Shown piece by piece: positions 16,552-26,490 of a stretch of 35,816 nt of DNA. The position numbers were made by a program, and so were the translations under genes. The DNA comes from Chara braunii (taxonomy: Eukaryota; Streptophyta; Charophyceae; Charales; Characeae). Where the stretch lies: the NCBI GenBank assembly GCA_003427395.1, contig BFEA01000789.1:223124-258939 (forward strand). Direction: 5' to 3'. The notes under the pieces were generated by a model that saw nothing but the letters and a program-made list of their open reading frames with translations, searched no databases and was not told where the DNA came from. The stretch's first letter is position 1. Every line of letters begins with the position of its first letter.

Positions 16552-16760
16552 CTGGCCGGTGCTGGGGTGTTGCCCTGTAACCTGCTGATGCAGGAGCCTG
16601 AGGCCTGGTAGAGAGATCTGGGGATGCTTTGGGGTGGGCATCCCAATGGACAACCAAGGGTTGCTGCTGGGACGATGCTGGTCGGAGCTGGGGCGAGTTG
16701 TGTTGCCCTGTAACCCAGCAGGGTGGGGGCGTGAGGCCTGGAGGTGCTCAGCAGGGAGTA
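16552..16760 (-). repeat. Dispersed repeat R2, truncated minus copies
   Basis: Plus reads CTGGCCGGTGCTGGGGTGTT, CCTGTAACCTGCTGATGCAG and CCTGGTAGAGAGATCTGGGG, the reverse complement of the R2 core. A second partial copy (CCCTGTAACC, GTGAGGCCTGG) follows at about 16690-16742. Confidence 0.7.
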
Positions 16761-16975
16761 AGACCGTGTTGGAAAGTCTTAGAAGGGTTTGTTAAGGATC
16801 CTGAGGGTTGTGAGCATTCGTACGACCTCATGAGTAGTTCATTAATAGGGCATTAGATATGCATGATCCTCCCCATGCTTTCTGAATCACATCGTGTTCA
16901 CAGACTGTTCTCTCAGCCGAAGCCGGGTAATGGCCCCGATATCTCAAATGATCTCAAATGTTCTTAATGACACTA

Positions 16976-17135
16976 GCAGTTAATGGACGGCCAAAAATTC
17001 GGGGTTTTTCGCCGCGTCGCTACAAGCAATGTTGTCGAAACTTTTGCGAACAAACTATGCAGGGTCATAATACAAACATAAAAAAAACAATTAGGCAAAA
17101 AGAAAACGAAAAAATCAAACTCAAGAGCACTATAA
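16976..17135 (+). repeat. Diverged single arm of the 3501-3984 foldback family
   Basis: The order GTTAATGGACGG, TTTTTCGCCG, GTCGAAACTTTTGCG, GGGTCATAATACAAACATAA, TTAGGCAAAAAG and CACTATAAA parallels the left arm at 3507-3662. No matching opposite arm is present. Confidence 0.45.
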
Positions 17136-17588
17136 ATCAGGGCTGGTCCCCGGATGGACTGGGGATCCCTACCCCATCCGCGGTCCTCCCGGTTGGACCG
17201 GCCGGTGACCAGGGCCGGTTCCTTCCCGGTTGCCCCCAGCGCATTTTTGCTGGCGGCTGAAATTTTTTTTTTGCCGGCGCGTATGTGTTCCCGAGGCCTC
17301 GTGGGGCTGTGTCTTGCCTGGCTCGACCTAGTTCCACATCTCCCTCTTCATCTTCAGACTAAACAAATTAAACAAGTTAAACAGAATGCGCCACAAACAC
17401 TAAAAGCGAGATCAAAGTAAAAACACTTGACTGAAGCACTCAACAAGACTGACTCGATCCTTGCCGCAACAGTTCGAGAAGTGTCGTCATCAACAATGAC
17501 GTCCGGGCCAAGTACACATCCATCGCTTGCAAAAGAGGAGAGGGGGAGGGAAGGAATAAAAGTGTCTCGGCCCTCGGACAATCTGTAG
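17136..17588. other. Region upstream of the LINE ORF1 (possible LINE 5' UTR)
   Basis: No frame with protein character. It contains a GC-rich stretch with CCGGTTGGACCGGCCGGTGA (17190-17210) that weakly resembles DNA at 30945-31000. The LINE 5' end could not be located. Confidence 0.35.
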
Positions 17589-19949
17589 CTATGTGTCCAA
17601 AGACCTTGCGATACAGCACCGAAACAGGGGGGGGGTAATGGGCCTAGTACAGATAAGGAGCCGGCTACGTGCCACTCGAATGCTCCGCGGTTCTCGGGCA
17701 GCACGGTCAAGGGTAAACAAGGGGAGCACAACACAACATTGGAGCATGAACAAGATAACAGAACATGGAAGGACAGGTTGGTGGAAACTGGAACGCGTAC
17801 TACGGCTGACCCGGCTACCTCAGCCAGCTGTAAAAAATCGCCCCCCCAACTCCTGGGAGCACTTTCAGCCCCGGCTCATTCGGATGCAAATAGGTCAGCC
17901 GCCCTTGACTCCATCGCCCTGCTTAAAAGTCACTTTATCCAGCAATTGTATGTCGAGCCCGAAAGGAAATTTCTAGTAAAAGATGGCTACATATACCCTC
18001 ACTCGATATTCCCGCCGCGGGCCAGAGCCACAAGAGACTTGATCTACATGCAGAGAGCAGTCCAGTTCCGATTTCAGCCCATGCAGCCAGGGATAGTGAT
18101 TAACGACAGGGTCAAATGGATCACAGACAGACTAGCTATGATCAAACCAGATAAACAGCTGGTGCACGACCACTTCCTCATTGAAGTGGACAACCCAGAA
18201 TGTATCACGGTGGTTGCCCTGTACTCAACAGGCAGGCAACTCTTGCTTAGAAACAGAGCCCTGCAATTCAAGGGCAAACAGGTGCGGGTGTCTCCCTGGT
18301 CCCCGGTCGATCCACATTTCGCTGACGATCGGAGGGAGCACCTAATGAAAACCAATTTCTGGGTTGAATTCAGATTTGTCCCCCTGTGTGTGCAAGGGGT
18401 GATCCTTACTGACCTCGAGAATATCGCCCATGTTAAAGGATTCATAACAGACGTGCCTCAATTCCTGGGTAAAAGGGACGATACCCTGCTCGTCGCTGTG
18501 GATTGGGACGAGTCCTACCCCTTTCCCCTCAATGAAAAATGGAGGTACTCTCTGGGGGGAAGAGAGTTCTCCGTCCCCGTCAGCCACATGCAGGACCCCT
18601 GGTGTTATGCATGCAAAATGACGGGCCACCTGTATTCTGACGAGGGTTGTCCAACGACTAGAAACAACAGAAAGAAAGGCATCAAGGGCCTCGTGATCCC
18701 GGATCCGGATGATGAGGAGAAGTGGTATCCGGAAGAGAAGGAATTACAAGGCTGGCTCTTTAAAGCATCTGCAGACGGATGGGCAGGGAAATGGATATGG
18801 CAGGGCAAAGGCCAGCCATCGGCCTTTCCCTCCGGAGCGAGAATTGAGACAACTAAAGATTCGAAGCAAACCACCACTCCAAAAGTCCCACCGGGGCCTG
18901 GGGACTGTGGAAATGGAGGGAGGAATGCTGCCAGCAGTGTCGAAATGACCAGGGGAAAGCCGGGCAAGATGGGTCATACCCAGAATACTACACCTATCAG
19001 AGGTAAGGCACCGGCATCCTCAGATGGATTTCGGTCAGAGCCCCGTGCAGCACAGCCATTACAGAAGAACAACGGACTGGCACCCTCCCCCTTGGTCTAC
19101 AAACCCAAACAAAAAGAGGGTCGTACGGCTCCCCCCGACGGCCGGCTGCCCCATGATGGGCGGACGGAGCACCACCATGGCCTGCGGAGGGAGGGCGGCG
19201 ACAACAAGGGACCCCGTAACTGGCAAATGACACAGACACGCCAACCTCATCAGCCACAAACTGCACAAACCACGGCATCACAAGAAGACTGGACACAACC
19301 TGGAGAAAAGAGAGCCCCCCCCAGATTGCAACAGCCCCCACCGCTTGAAGCTCAGGTAGAACGTCTGGCGAAGACAACCTCTGAAGCAATCCCCGTGCAG
19401 GGGCAGGATGTTGTCACACTGCAGGAGCGGAGGGAGGGCGACATCAAGGGACCCTGTAACGGGCAAACGACTCAGACACGCCAACCTCAACAGCCGCAAA
19501 TTCCACAAACCACGGCATCACAGGAAAACCGATCACAGCCTGTGGAAAAGAGAGCCTCCCCTCAGCTAGAACGTCCGACAAAGACAACCTCTAAAGCAAT
19601 CCCCGTCCTGGGGCAGGATGTTGTCTCACTGCAGGAGCGGAGGGAGGGCGACAACAAGGGACCCTGTAACCGGCAAACGACACAGACACGCCAACCTCAA
19701 CAGCCACAATCCGCACAAACCAAGGACCGAACACAGCCTGTGGAAAAGGGAGCCCCCCCCCAATTGCAAAAGCCCCCAGCGCCTAATGCTCAGGTACAAC
19801 GTCCGGCGAAGACAACCTCTAGAGCAACCCCCATCCAGGGGCAGGATGATGTCACACTGCAGGAGGATGTTGTGGCACAAGATCGAACACAGCCTGGTGA
19901 AGAGGGAGCCCCCCCCCAATTGCTACAGCCCCCTGTGCCTAAACCCTAG
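17589..19949 (+). CDS. LINE ORF1: nucleic-acid chaperone-like protein (DUF4283-like, zinc knuckle, repeats)
   Basis: This frame is open from 17589. No in-frame ATG precedes the conserved part, so the true start is lost or upstream; TTG at 17739 is only formal. Counting from 17739, about residues 60-285 resemble the DUF4283/RRM-like region of plant LINE ORF1 (FIQQLYVEPERKFLVKDGY, then VHDHFLIEVDNP and FWVEFRFVPL). A zinc knuckle follows as C-x2-C-x4-H-x6-C at 289, 292, 297 and 304 (CYACKMTGHLYSDEGC). The C-terminal half is a Pro/Gln/Thr-rich tandem repeat. It should bind the LINE RNA. A TAG at 19947-19949 ends it, but the same frame continues repeat-like to 20375. Confidence 0.75.
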   Translation, partial: LCVQRPCDTAPKQGGGNGPSTDKEPATCHSNAPRFSGSTVKGKQGEHNTTLEHEQDNRTWKDRLVETGTRTTADPATSASCKKSPPQLLGALSAPAHSDANRSAALDSIALLKSHFIQQLYVEPERKFLVKDGYIYPHSIFPPRARATRDLIYMQRAVQFRFQPMQPGIVINDRVKWITDRLAMIKPDKQLVHDHFLIEVDNPECITVVALYSTGRQLLLRNRALQFKGKQVRVSPWSPVDPHFADDRREHLMKTNFWVEFRFVPLCVQGVILTDLENIAHVKGFITDVPQFLGKRDDTLLVAVDWDESYPFPLNEKWRYSLGGREFSVPVSHMQDPWCYACKMTGHLYSDEGCPTTRNNRKKGIKGLVIPDPDDEEKWYPEEKELQGWLFKASADGWAGKWIWQGKGQPSAFPSGARIETTKDSKQTTTPKVPPGPGDCGNGGRNAASSVEMTRGKPGKMGHTQNTTPIRGKAPASSDGFRSEPRAAQPLQKNNGLAPSPLVYKPKQKEGRTAPPDGRLPHDGRTEHHHGLRREGGDNKGPRNWQMTQTRQPHQPQTAQTTASQEDWTQPGEKRAPPRLQQPPPLEAQVERLAKTTSEAIPVQGQDVVTLQERREGDIKGPCNGQTTQTRQPQQPQIPQTTASQENRSQPVEKRASPQLERPTKTTSKAIPVLGQDVVSLQERREGDNKGPCNRQTTQTRQPQQPQSAQTKDRTQPVEKGAPPQLQKPPAPNAQVQRPAKTTSRATPIQGQDDVTLQEDVVAQDRTQPGEEGAPPQLLQPPVPKP

Positions 19950-20030
19950 ATAAAAGCAACCCCCGTCCTGGGACAAGATGTTGTCACACTGCAGGAGGAT
20001 GTAGTGACAATGCAAGATCGGCTGAACGGA
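19188..20030 (+). repeat. Tandem repeat of ~210-240 bp in ORF1 C-terminal half
   Basis: Units starting GGAGGGAGGGCGAC/GGCGAC begin near 19188, 19428 and 19638, with partial units anchored by GCAGGAGGATGT near 19859 and 19992. Each encodes REGDNKGPCN, TRQPQQPQ, KTTSKAIPV and GQDVVTLQE blocks. Unit length varies because a Pro-rich sub-block is present or absent. Confidence 0.8.
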
Positions 20031-20375
20031 CGACTTGACAGACCAGGTCAGGCTACACACGACGGACAGGGAGTTAAGGGCGCAGGGGCTGAGCCGTCTA
20101 AACCGGATGACAACAGTAAAGATGAATCTGTTCGGTTGGTTCAAGGGATGCTCCCATCTATAAAGATAGTAGGGGACATGCAAATGGTCACACACGTAGT
20201 GAACCGACCACAGGAGTCGGGAGAGACATCCTCACCAGTCGGAGGCGGGGACGAAGCTAAAAGAAGGGGAGAAATTCTACAGCCCTTAACCCTCACCAAA
20301 TGTGGCTCAAAGCCAACTCCCTCCTCACCAAGATTAAAGGCGCAACATTCACCCAACCCTCACGGGGGAAGATGA
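19950..20375 (+). pseudogene. In-frame extension of LINE ORF1 beyond its TAG
   Basis: Same frame as ORF1, opening with another partial repeat (TPVLGQDVVTLQEDVV) and continuing hydrophilic (LDRPGQATHDGQG, VNRPQESGETSSPVGG) to a stop at 20375. Because the repeat continues, the TAG is probably a lesion, though natural termination cannot be excluded. Confidence 0.5.
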
Positions 20376-21600
20376 AACTCACGGCTGCCTCTCCCCTCTC
20401 AGTGACGAAAGAACCGCTCTCTGTATCACAAGCTCCACCACGGAACGAACACCTAACAACGAACTCCTCGGAGTCGCTGCGAATGCCGCCCGGTCAAGGC
20501 CACTCCCGACTGCAACTTCTGATTCCACAACCCTCCTCCTGCTCCCTGCAGGAGCTACAAGTGGGGTCCTGTGACGTGGGCCCGACCGCAGTGCCACCCA
20601 TCACGATTGCCCCAGGAACAAAACTGGAGTGCCAGAAGGAGGACAGGGTCGGGGGACTGGAACACACTTCAGTGCGAAACGGAATACCCTGCCTCGATGA
20701 GAAAGGGCCACAGACCACTAGACTCAAGGAATTGGTCTCATAGCTCACTGGTGAACGAAAGTTCCTGCTGCTCAATCCCCCGGAAAAAGTCAAGCAGCAG
20801 ACTCGTCCCCGCCCCCCTGAAGAAGATGGGTCGATGCCGAATGGAGGGGCCCAGGACCACTTGCACTCCGGGGATCCACAACTGTTGTCAGACCCGGAAC
20901 TCCGAACCGTACATCGGGGAGGGGAGAATGAACAACAGGAACGCGAAAAGGACCAAACTGGCCAACAAGGGCCAATGGCGCAACAACAACATTCTGACCC
21001 GCAGGAGCAGTATACAAGTGGAGGAGTCAAGACCGACCAACAGGCGGAGGCGGTTCAGCGACAGCAGTCCCTCTTGGACAATGAACTGGTCCGGCCACCG
21101 AAGCGGCCCGACTCGGAGATCAGGCACCACTGCCCCCCAGAAACCACGCTGGACAGCCCACCTGGGGAAACTCCCGTGTCCCCGCACTCTTCTCGCCGGA
21201 TGCACCACAGCGAGTCACTGGGACAACTGCAACAAAGTCAGTCCCCAAGGACCGCCCGCCAAGATCCTCAACAATGCCAGGGACAGATAAGGGCCGATCA
21301 GCACCCGGAGGGTGCCCAACAACAACAGCAGCTGCTACACGGGGCCTGGCAGCACCAGCAACAGGGGCACATGCAGCACCGCCAGTTGCAAACCTGCCTG
21401 CAGCAAGATGAAAACCAACAACATCCGCTGCTGACCCGACAGCAGCAGCATCAGCATCAGCTGCACACCTGCCCGCAACAAGAGGATATCCAACAACAAT
21501 CGTTGTTGGCCCAACAGCAACAGCAGCTGCTGCACGGGGACTGGCAGCACCAGCAACAGGGACACACGCAGCAGCACCAGCCCGCAGCAAGAGGAAAACC
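20300..21600 (+). pseudogene. Gln-rich coding region of the LINE, part 1
   Basis: This frame is open from 20300 apart from one TAG at 20741-20743. The first part is Ser/Pro-rich. From about 20930 it becomes strongly Gln-rich, with a 65-residue (195-bp) tandem unit: LLHGAWQHQQQGHMQ and LLHGDWQHQQQGHTQ start at about 21332 and 21527. It has no known enzymatic motif. At about 21590 the Gln-rich reading moves to another frame. It could be part of a very long ORF1 or of an extra ORF. Confidence 0.5.
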
Positions 21601-22586
21601 AACAACAACTGCTGTTGGCCCAACAGCAACAGCAGATGCACCAGCAATACACGTGTGATACCCAGACCCCACAACTGGGGTACCACCTTCAACAGCAAAT
21701 CCCACAACAACAGGATCACTTGCTGCAGCAGCAGAGGCAGACCAACACCATGCCACAAGCACAACCACAAATGCAAATCCAGTTCCAGCACCAGCAGCAA
21801 CAGCAACACAAGTGTGTTATCTAGGCCCCACAACAGCAGTACCACCTCCAAAAGCAAAACCCAAAACAGCAGGCTCACTTGCTGCAGCAGCAGCGGAATT
21901 CTAACATCATGCCAAAATCGCAAACGCAAATGCAGGCCCAGCAACAGCAGCAACAGCAAATCTCACAACAGAACGACTTTGAGGTCCACCTCCGGCTGCT
22001 GCTCCAAGCGCAGTTGGCGCAATATCAACACCAACAGCACCAGGACAGGCTGACACAGCAACAGTTGCTGCTCCAACACCTGCACTTGCAATGGCAGCAT
22101 CAGCTCTGCTGTCAACAACAACATGTTCTGCAGCAGCAGCAACTCCACCTCCATATGTTCAGGCAGCAAGAGGCGAAAAGGCAAATAGAGCAGGAACAAC
22201 AACAGGTGCACTCTATGCCGGATCGTCCAGCCATTACTCTTCTGGACTGGTACAATGGCAGCCAGATACCCCAAGACACGGACACATCTGCCCCCCCATC
22301 CGATTTGCCATAGCCCACTCAACAGCAAGCCCCGCCTGTGGACATGGAGGTGGAACCGGTTCCCCCACAGTCGACACCACCGGTAGAGGCTGACCCACCG
22401 CCCCTGGCGGCCAAAGAGGAAGTCCAACAAAAACTCGCTTTCCTCACAGAATGGACTCTTACCAAGATCTTTTCCATGACAGATGACAGGCCGGGTGACA
22501 AACTGAACAATAGATATTGGGGAGAGGCCAAAAGAGTCCTGATGTACAGCCCAGGATCCTGGCTACGGTCGACAAGTATAAGATAG
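21590..22586 (+). pseudogene. Gln-rich coding region of the LINE, part 2, entering the C-terminal domain
   Basis: Here the frame matches ORF1's frame again. It reads Gln-rich repeats (HLLQQQRQTNTMPQAQPQMQ, later HLLQQQRNSNIMPKSQTQMQ: a ~65-residue duplication). TAG codons are at 21822-21824 and 22311-22313. It then becomes ordered: EEVQQKLAFLTEWTLTKIFS and YWGEAKRVLMYSPGSW. About 22555 the sense passes to the frame of the 22517-23650 ORF. Confidence 0.5.
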
Positions 22587-23650
22587 TTTCTGCAATAGAC
22601 TGGATGGATGTGGGAGTCGCAATTGTGTTGGTGGTCAATGACTTCCTCGACAAAATCGGCAGCTACGCCAAGGCCCGATTTGGGAAGAAATCAAATGATG
22701 ACACTAGACCACTCCTGGAGGACACTGGGGAGGCATTCCTCCATGAGGGACTTGCCTGGCCCAAAATACTAGTGCATGAACTCTGCAGCACATTGCACAC
22801 GATCCAGGAACGACCTGGATGCGTTGGCCATCATCAACCAACAATGGATCTGGTCGTGTCCCCCCCTACACCCTGTGCCCACCACTCCACACCTCAGTCC
22901 GCAGAGTCCCGCGAGGATACACCGCCAGGGAATTCAGTCAGGTTGTTGGAAAGCCAACCTGCCCCGCCTCCACGTGGCCCCTCCGGGGCCCGAACCCGGA
23001 TGACTGTAGTGATCCACGATGACGATGACGCGGACGAAGACCAGTTACAGTCAAACGATGATGTCCTACAATTGGAGCCCCCCCCGAAAAAGATGCGGGA
23101 GGTGGTGCGCCTACAAGAGGATGACAGCTCCCCGGTGGTGATGCCCCCGGGGGTAGCCATATTCCCCATCAAAAGGGAGAAGGCGGGAGGCCAATGGCTG
23201 CTGCGCCTTGGCCCTCCAGTGGACACCACCCGCCACTCTCTACAACCGAAGACCACACCAACGATAATGAATCTAACGATTGAAGGTTGGAGGGGGAACC
23301 CATCGACGGCCGTGATCCTTAAGCGTCTGAAATACTGGGTTAGGGAGACTAACATGTCTCAGGTCTTGGGGGTGGTCCTTCCTCAGACACACACTTTCTC
23401 GAAGGGCATAATCTCGGTCCTGCTCCTGCTGGATCCCAAGAGTGGGACAGGCAAAACAGGCACAGACTTCAGATGGTTCAGCCACCAACTTCTGATGGAC
23501 CTCCCCACATCAAGATTTGTGACCAACTATGCCTGGGTAGCGAGTAGAGTCCTCATCTTTATGCAGACCTTCTTGGAAGATAATATCCTCGAAGAGCACA
23601 ACGAGTGGGATGACCCACAACTCGTACTCCCCATCAAGGTCATGCCTTGA
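22517..23650 (+). CDS. Unrecognised protein domain between Gln-rich region and endonuclease (LINE)
   Basis: A 377-residue frame. The meaningful part starts near 22560 with TVDKYKIVSAIDWMDVGVAI and VVNDFLDKIGSYAKARFG, continuing the domain that began in the other frame. A Pro/Ser-rich and acidic middle (IHDDDDADEDQLQSNDD) follows. The C-terminal segment looks folded: LTIEGWRGNPSTAVILKRLK, VLPQTHTFSKGIISVLLLLD, FRWFSHQLLMDLPTSRF and MQTFLEDNILEEHNEWDDP. I do not recognise it. It ends 27 bp before the endonuclease ATG, as the last ORF before pol. No signal peptide or clear membrane segment. It could be an ORF1 C-terminal domain or a third LINE protein. Confidence 0.5.
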   Translation: MGRGQKSPDVQPRILATVDKYKIVSAIDWMDVGVAIVLVVNDFLDKIGSYAKARFGKKSNDDTRPLLEDTGEAFLHEGLAWPKILVHELCSTLHTIQERPGCVGHHQPTMDLVVSPPTPCAHHSTPQSAESREDTPPGNSVRLLESQPAPPPRGPSGARTRMTVVIHDDDDADEDQLQSNDDVLQLEPPPKKMREVVRLQEDDSSPVVMPPGVAIFPIKREKAGGQWLLRLGPPVDTTRHSLQPKTTPTIMNLTIEGWRGNPSTAVILKRLKYWVRETNMSQVLGVVLPQTHTFSKGIISVLLLLDPKSGTGKTGTDFRWFSHQLLMDLPTSRFVTNYAWVASRVLIFMQTFLEDNILEEHNEWDDPQLVLPIKVMP

Positions 23651-23676
23651 AGATCCGCCTCGAAAAGTGAGAAATA

Positions 23677-24720
23677 ATGACTTCAATGATGGCCCAGCCC
23701 CTACCAGACAGTGTGGCAACAAGCATCAGTAGACTGCTCTTTCATCGGGCCCACCATTCAGCGGTCTCGGCACAGGGGCAGCCTCTTGACTCTTTGCCCC
23801 GAAACGGCCCCCCTCCACCACCCCTCCGATCATCACCCCCCCAATGTCCACCGCCCCCCCTGGTTTTTCCTAGAGTGAGGAGGCCTCCCCAATGGGCAAC
23901 CAAGCTGGCCCAGGCGGACATAGACATTCGCTCCCTTAACGTCAATGGGCTTATTCAAGTGTCAACAGAAAAAAAGGAGGCGATCTTCGATATGATCAAA
24001 CCCATGCCAACGGGGTCATGGCCAGATGCAGTTTGCATACAAAAAACACACCTGCAGGACACCCCTTCGCACAACGCAAAAGGGAAATCCATATGGCCAT
24101 ATGTATCCTATTCGGCGCAAGCCAGGAACAGGGCATCTGCAGGGGTGGCGATCTGGCTTCCCCCATCCTCAAGACTAAAACCCGTAAGCACGGACATAGA
24201 TGAACAACACGGGAGGTGGTTCTGCCTTAAAGTGACCTTCAAAGAAGAAGAATTTTACCTCACCAATGTCTATGCACCAAACGACCCCGCTGGCAGGGTA
24301 GATTTTTGGGCTTCTCTTCAAAACTGCCTGCCAGTCGACGCCCCACACATCTTAGTTGGGGACTTTAACACTACGCTCGACCCGGCTATGGATTGTAGAT
24401 CCCCATCTCACACACAAGACCAGGGGGATCTGCAGCAGACCGCTGTGGGTCTGGATGTGCTTATGCTCAGGCAATTCATGACGGACTGAGAGTTGGAGGA
24501 TATGTACAGACTGCTGCATCCCTCCCAACGTGCCTATACTTGCATGTCTTCCAGAGGTGAACGGGTTCTGGCCAACTCTCGCATAGACCTTACGCTGGTG
24601 TCAAAGGACCTGGTCGGCCTGGTTACAACAGCAGAAATAACAACCATCGGCCCGTGCAAGTCCTTTGACCACCGCATGATCACACTCGGCCTGTCCTGGC
24701 ACAATCACATCCAGAGGGGT
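23677..24720 (+). pseudogene. LINE APE-type endonuclease domain (catalytic Glu replaced, internal stop)
   Basis: Starts at a true ATG. Pro-rich leader, then exonuclease-endonuclease-phosphatase motifs: IRSLNVNGL (residues 86-92), CIQKTHL (120-126), LTNVYAPND, and ILVGDFNTTLDP (GDFN 228-231). After an in-frame TGA at 24487-24489 it continues with NSRIDLTLVS and KSFDHRMITLGL (catalytic His present). In this family the QKTH position is normally a metal-binding Glu (QETH); here codon 24043-24045 is AAA. The TGA replaces a likely Trp. The enzyme would nick target DNA to prime reverse transcription; this copy should be dead. Confidence 0.85.
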
Positions 24721-26490
24721 CCTGGATTCTTCAAGCTGAATACCTCTCTGCGCCCCCTCTCAAAATCCAAGGATACCATCACTTTGTTCTGGGAGTACTG
24801 GCAAACTCGGAAACCGGTATCAGGGGACAAAGTGAAATGGTTCAACGAGGGTGTGGCGCAGATGAGAGAAAGAGCCAAAAAGTTCTCCATACAACACGCC
24901 AGGGACCGCAAGGCTCTCCTTGAAAAACTGATGAAGGACCTAGAAGATTGGGACGACCAACTTATGGACGATCCACAACATGGCGCCACATTTGACAAAC
25001 TGCAGGAAGCCAGGGACCACCTCCAAGCCTATATTGAACAACAAACACAAGCTTGGAGGATACTAGCCAGGATAAAACGCACGCATACCGATGGCACAAT
25101 GGCGAAGACCTTTTTCAACAAAGCGAAAGCCAAGGCGAGAGCCAACACTGTCCCCGTGCTCAGACACCCTCTGGATGGGGCGGCTCAGCCTGCAAACAAT
25201 GCTTACTCCATAACGGATTACGTTGCCCAATATTACCGGAACCTTTTCACTTCCCAAACACCAAACAAGCCCGCTGAAGGTGTGCGTCAGGCAAGGGACG
25301 AGCTGTTAGCTGCAGTCCACACCCGCCTCATAGACCCTCAAAAGAGTGACCTGGACGCCCCCCTCACCCAACAAGAGGTCTGGGAGGCGCTGAGAGACAT
25401 GGAAGATGAACAAACTCGCAGTATCGATTCGCTCCCAAAGGAATTCTGGACTCGATTATGGGACCTTCTTAAGGATGATCTAATGGAGTAAATCTTGGCA
25501 GTTCAGAAGGAAGGTACCTTTGGGGGCATGATTGGTCAAGGAGTGACCACTCTCCTTTATAAAAAGGGCAACAAGGAGAATATCAGAAATTACAGACCTG
25601 TAACCCTTCTTCCAGTCCCATACAAGATGGTGGCGAAGGCGTTGACTAAAAGATTGTTGCCCTATATGAATGTGCTAATCCACCCAGACCAGTCGGGCTT
25701 CATGCCCAATCGTAACATTTAGGACAGTATCCTGCTAGTCAATGAGACCATTAAGTACGCCCGCCAACGAAAGGCCCAAGCTGCTATCATTTTCATTGAT
25801 TTTGAGAAAGTCTATGATCATGTCGACTGGGACTTTCTTGACATGTGCTTGGGTAGGATGAATTTCGGGCCTGCCTTTTGCCACCAGGTACAAATTTTTC
25901 ATAGGACGGCCACCACGAATGTTATGCTTAATGGCCACCTGTCACCACAAATACACCTCCAAAGGTCAGTGCGGCAGGGTGATCCCATCGCACCCCTGTT
26001 GTTTGTGATCGTCATGGAAGCATTGGCCTCCTCCATTAGAGCCCACCCTAACATCAGCAGAGTGCCTATCCCGGAAATTCCGGACCACCTCATCCCTGTG
26101 ACGTCGCTGTTCGCGGACGACCTCACTGTCCTCATCAAAGCAGATGAAGAAAGTGTGCGCGCCCTCCCTCAGGTCATACACCTCTTCTCGCTGGCAGCAA
26201 ACATGAAAGTCAACTGGGGGCCAAAAACGGAAGGATGGTGGCTTCACCCTCAAGGACAGCCCCCGCCACAAGAACCATCAGTGGCCTGGGCACGTAAGAA
26301 AGATGCCATTAGAATATTGGGGGTGAGGCTAACAGCACTGGGTCCCCCACAAGACCATGGTGATGCGTTAGTCAACCTTGCAATAGGCCGACTAACTAGA
26401 TGGGAGGGGCTACATACTTCGTTGGTGGGCAGGGCTTTGGCAATAAACAATGCAATCTTGGCAGCCATTTGGTACAAACTAGCGGTCTAG
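24721..26490 (+). pseudogene. LINE reverse transcriptase (L1-type, several stops)
   Basis: Same frame as the endonuclease. A helical linker to about 25300 is followed by KEFWTRLWD, then TTLLYKKGN with NYRPVTLLPVPYKMVAKAL, then HPDQSGFMPNRNI. Motif A is IFIDFEKVYDHVDW (about 25786-25830; the usual FEKAYD is changed to FEKVYD). Motif B is VRQGDPIAPLLF (about 25969-26004). Motif C is LFADDLTVL (about 26107-26130, FADD). TAA at 25489-25491, TAG at 25720-25722 and TAG at 26488-26490 interrupt it; sense continues across each. It would carry out target-primed reverse transcription. Confidence 0.9.

Noticed and set aside
15399-16657. Long ORFs spanning the N stretch on both strands
   Set aside because: They exist only because unknown bases do not encode stops; the flanks are (GT)n and repeat R2.
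17593-17976. 127-residue plus ORF at the start of the LINE
   Set aside because: A shadow frame of ORF1; ORF1 shows homology-like blocks in the other frame over the same DNA.
20494-21030. Cys-rich minus ORF opposite the LINE
   Set aside because: It is antisense to a better supported LINE frame, and its cysteines come from GCA/ACA-rich sense codons without ordered spacing.
21120-21959. Leu/Val-rich minus-strand ORFs opposite the Gln-rich region
   Set aside because: CAG/CAA repeats read as Leu/Val/Cys on the other strand; composition shadows, not membrane proteins.
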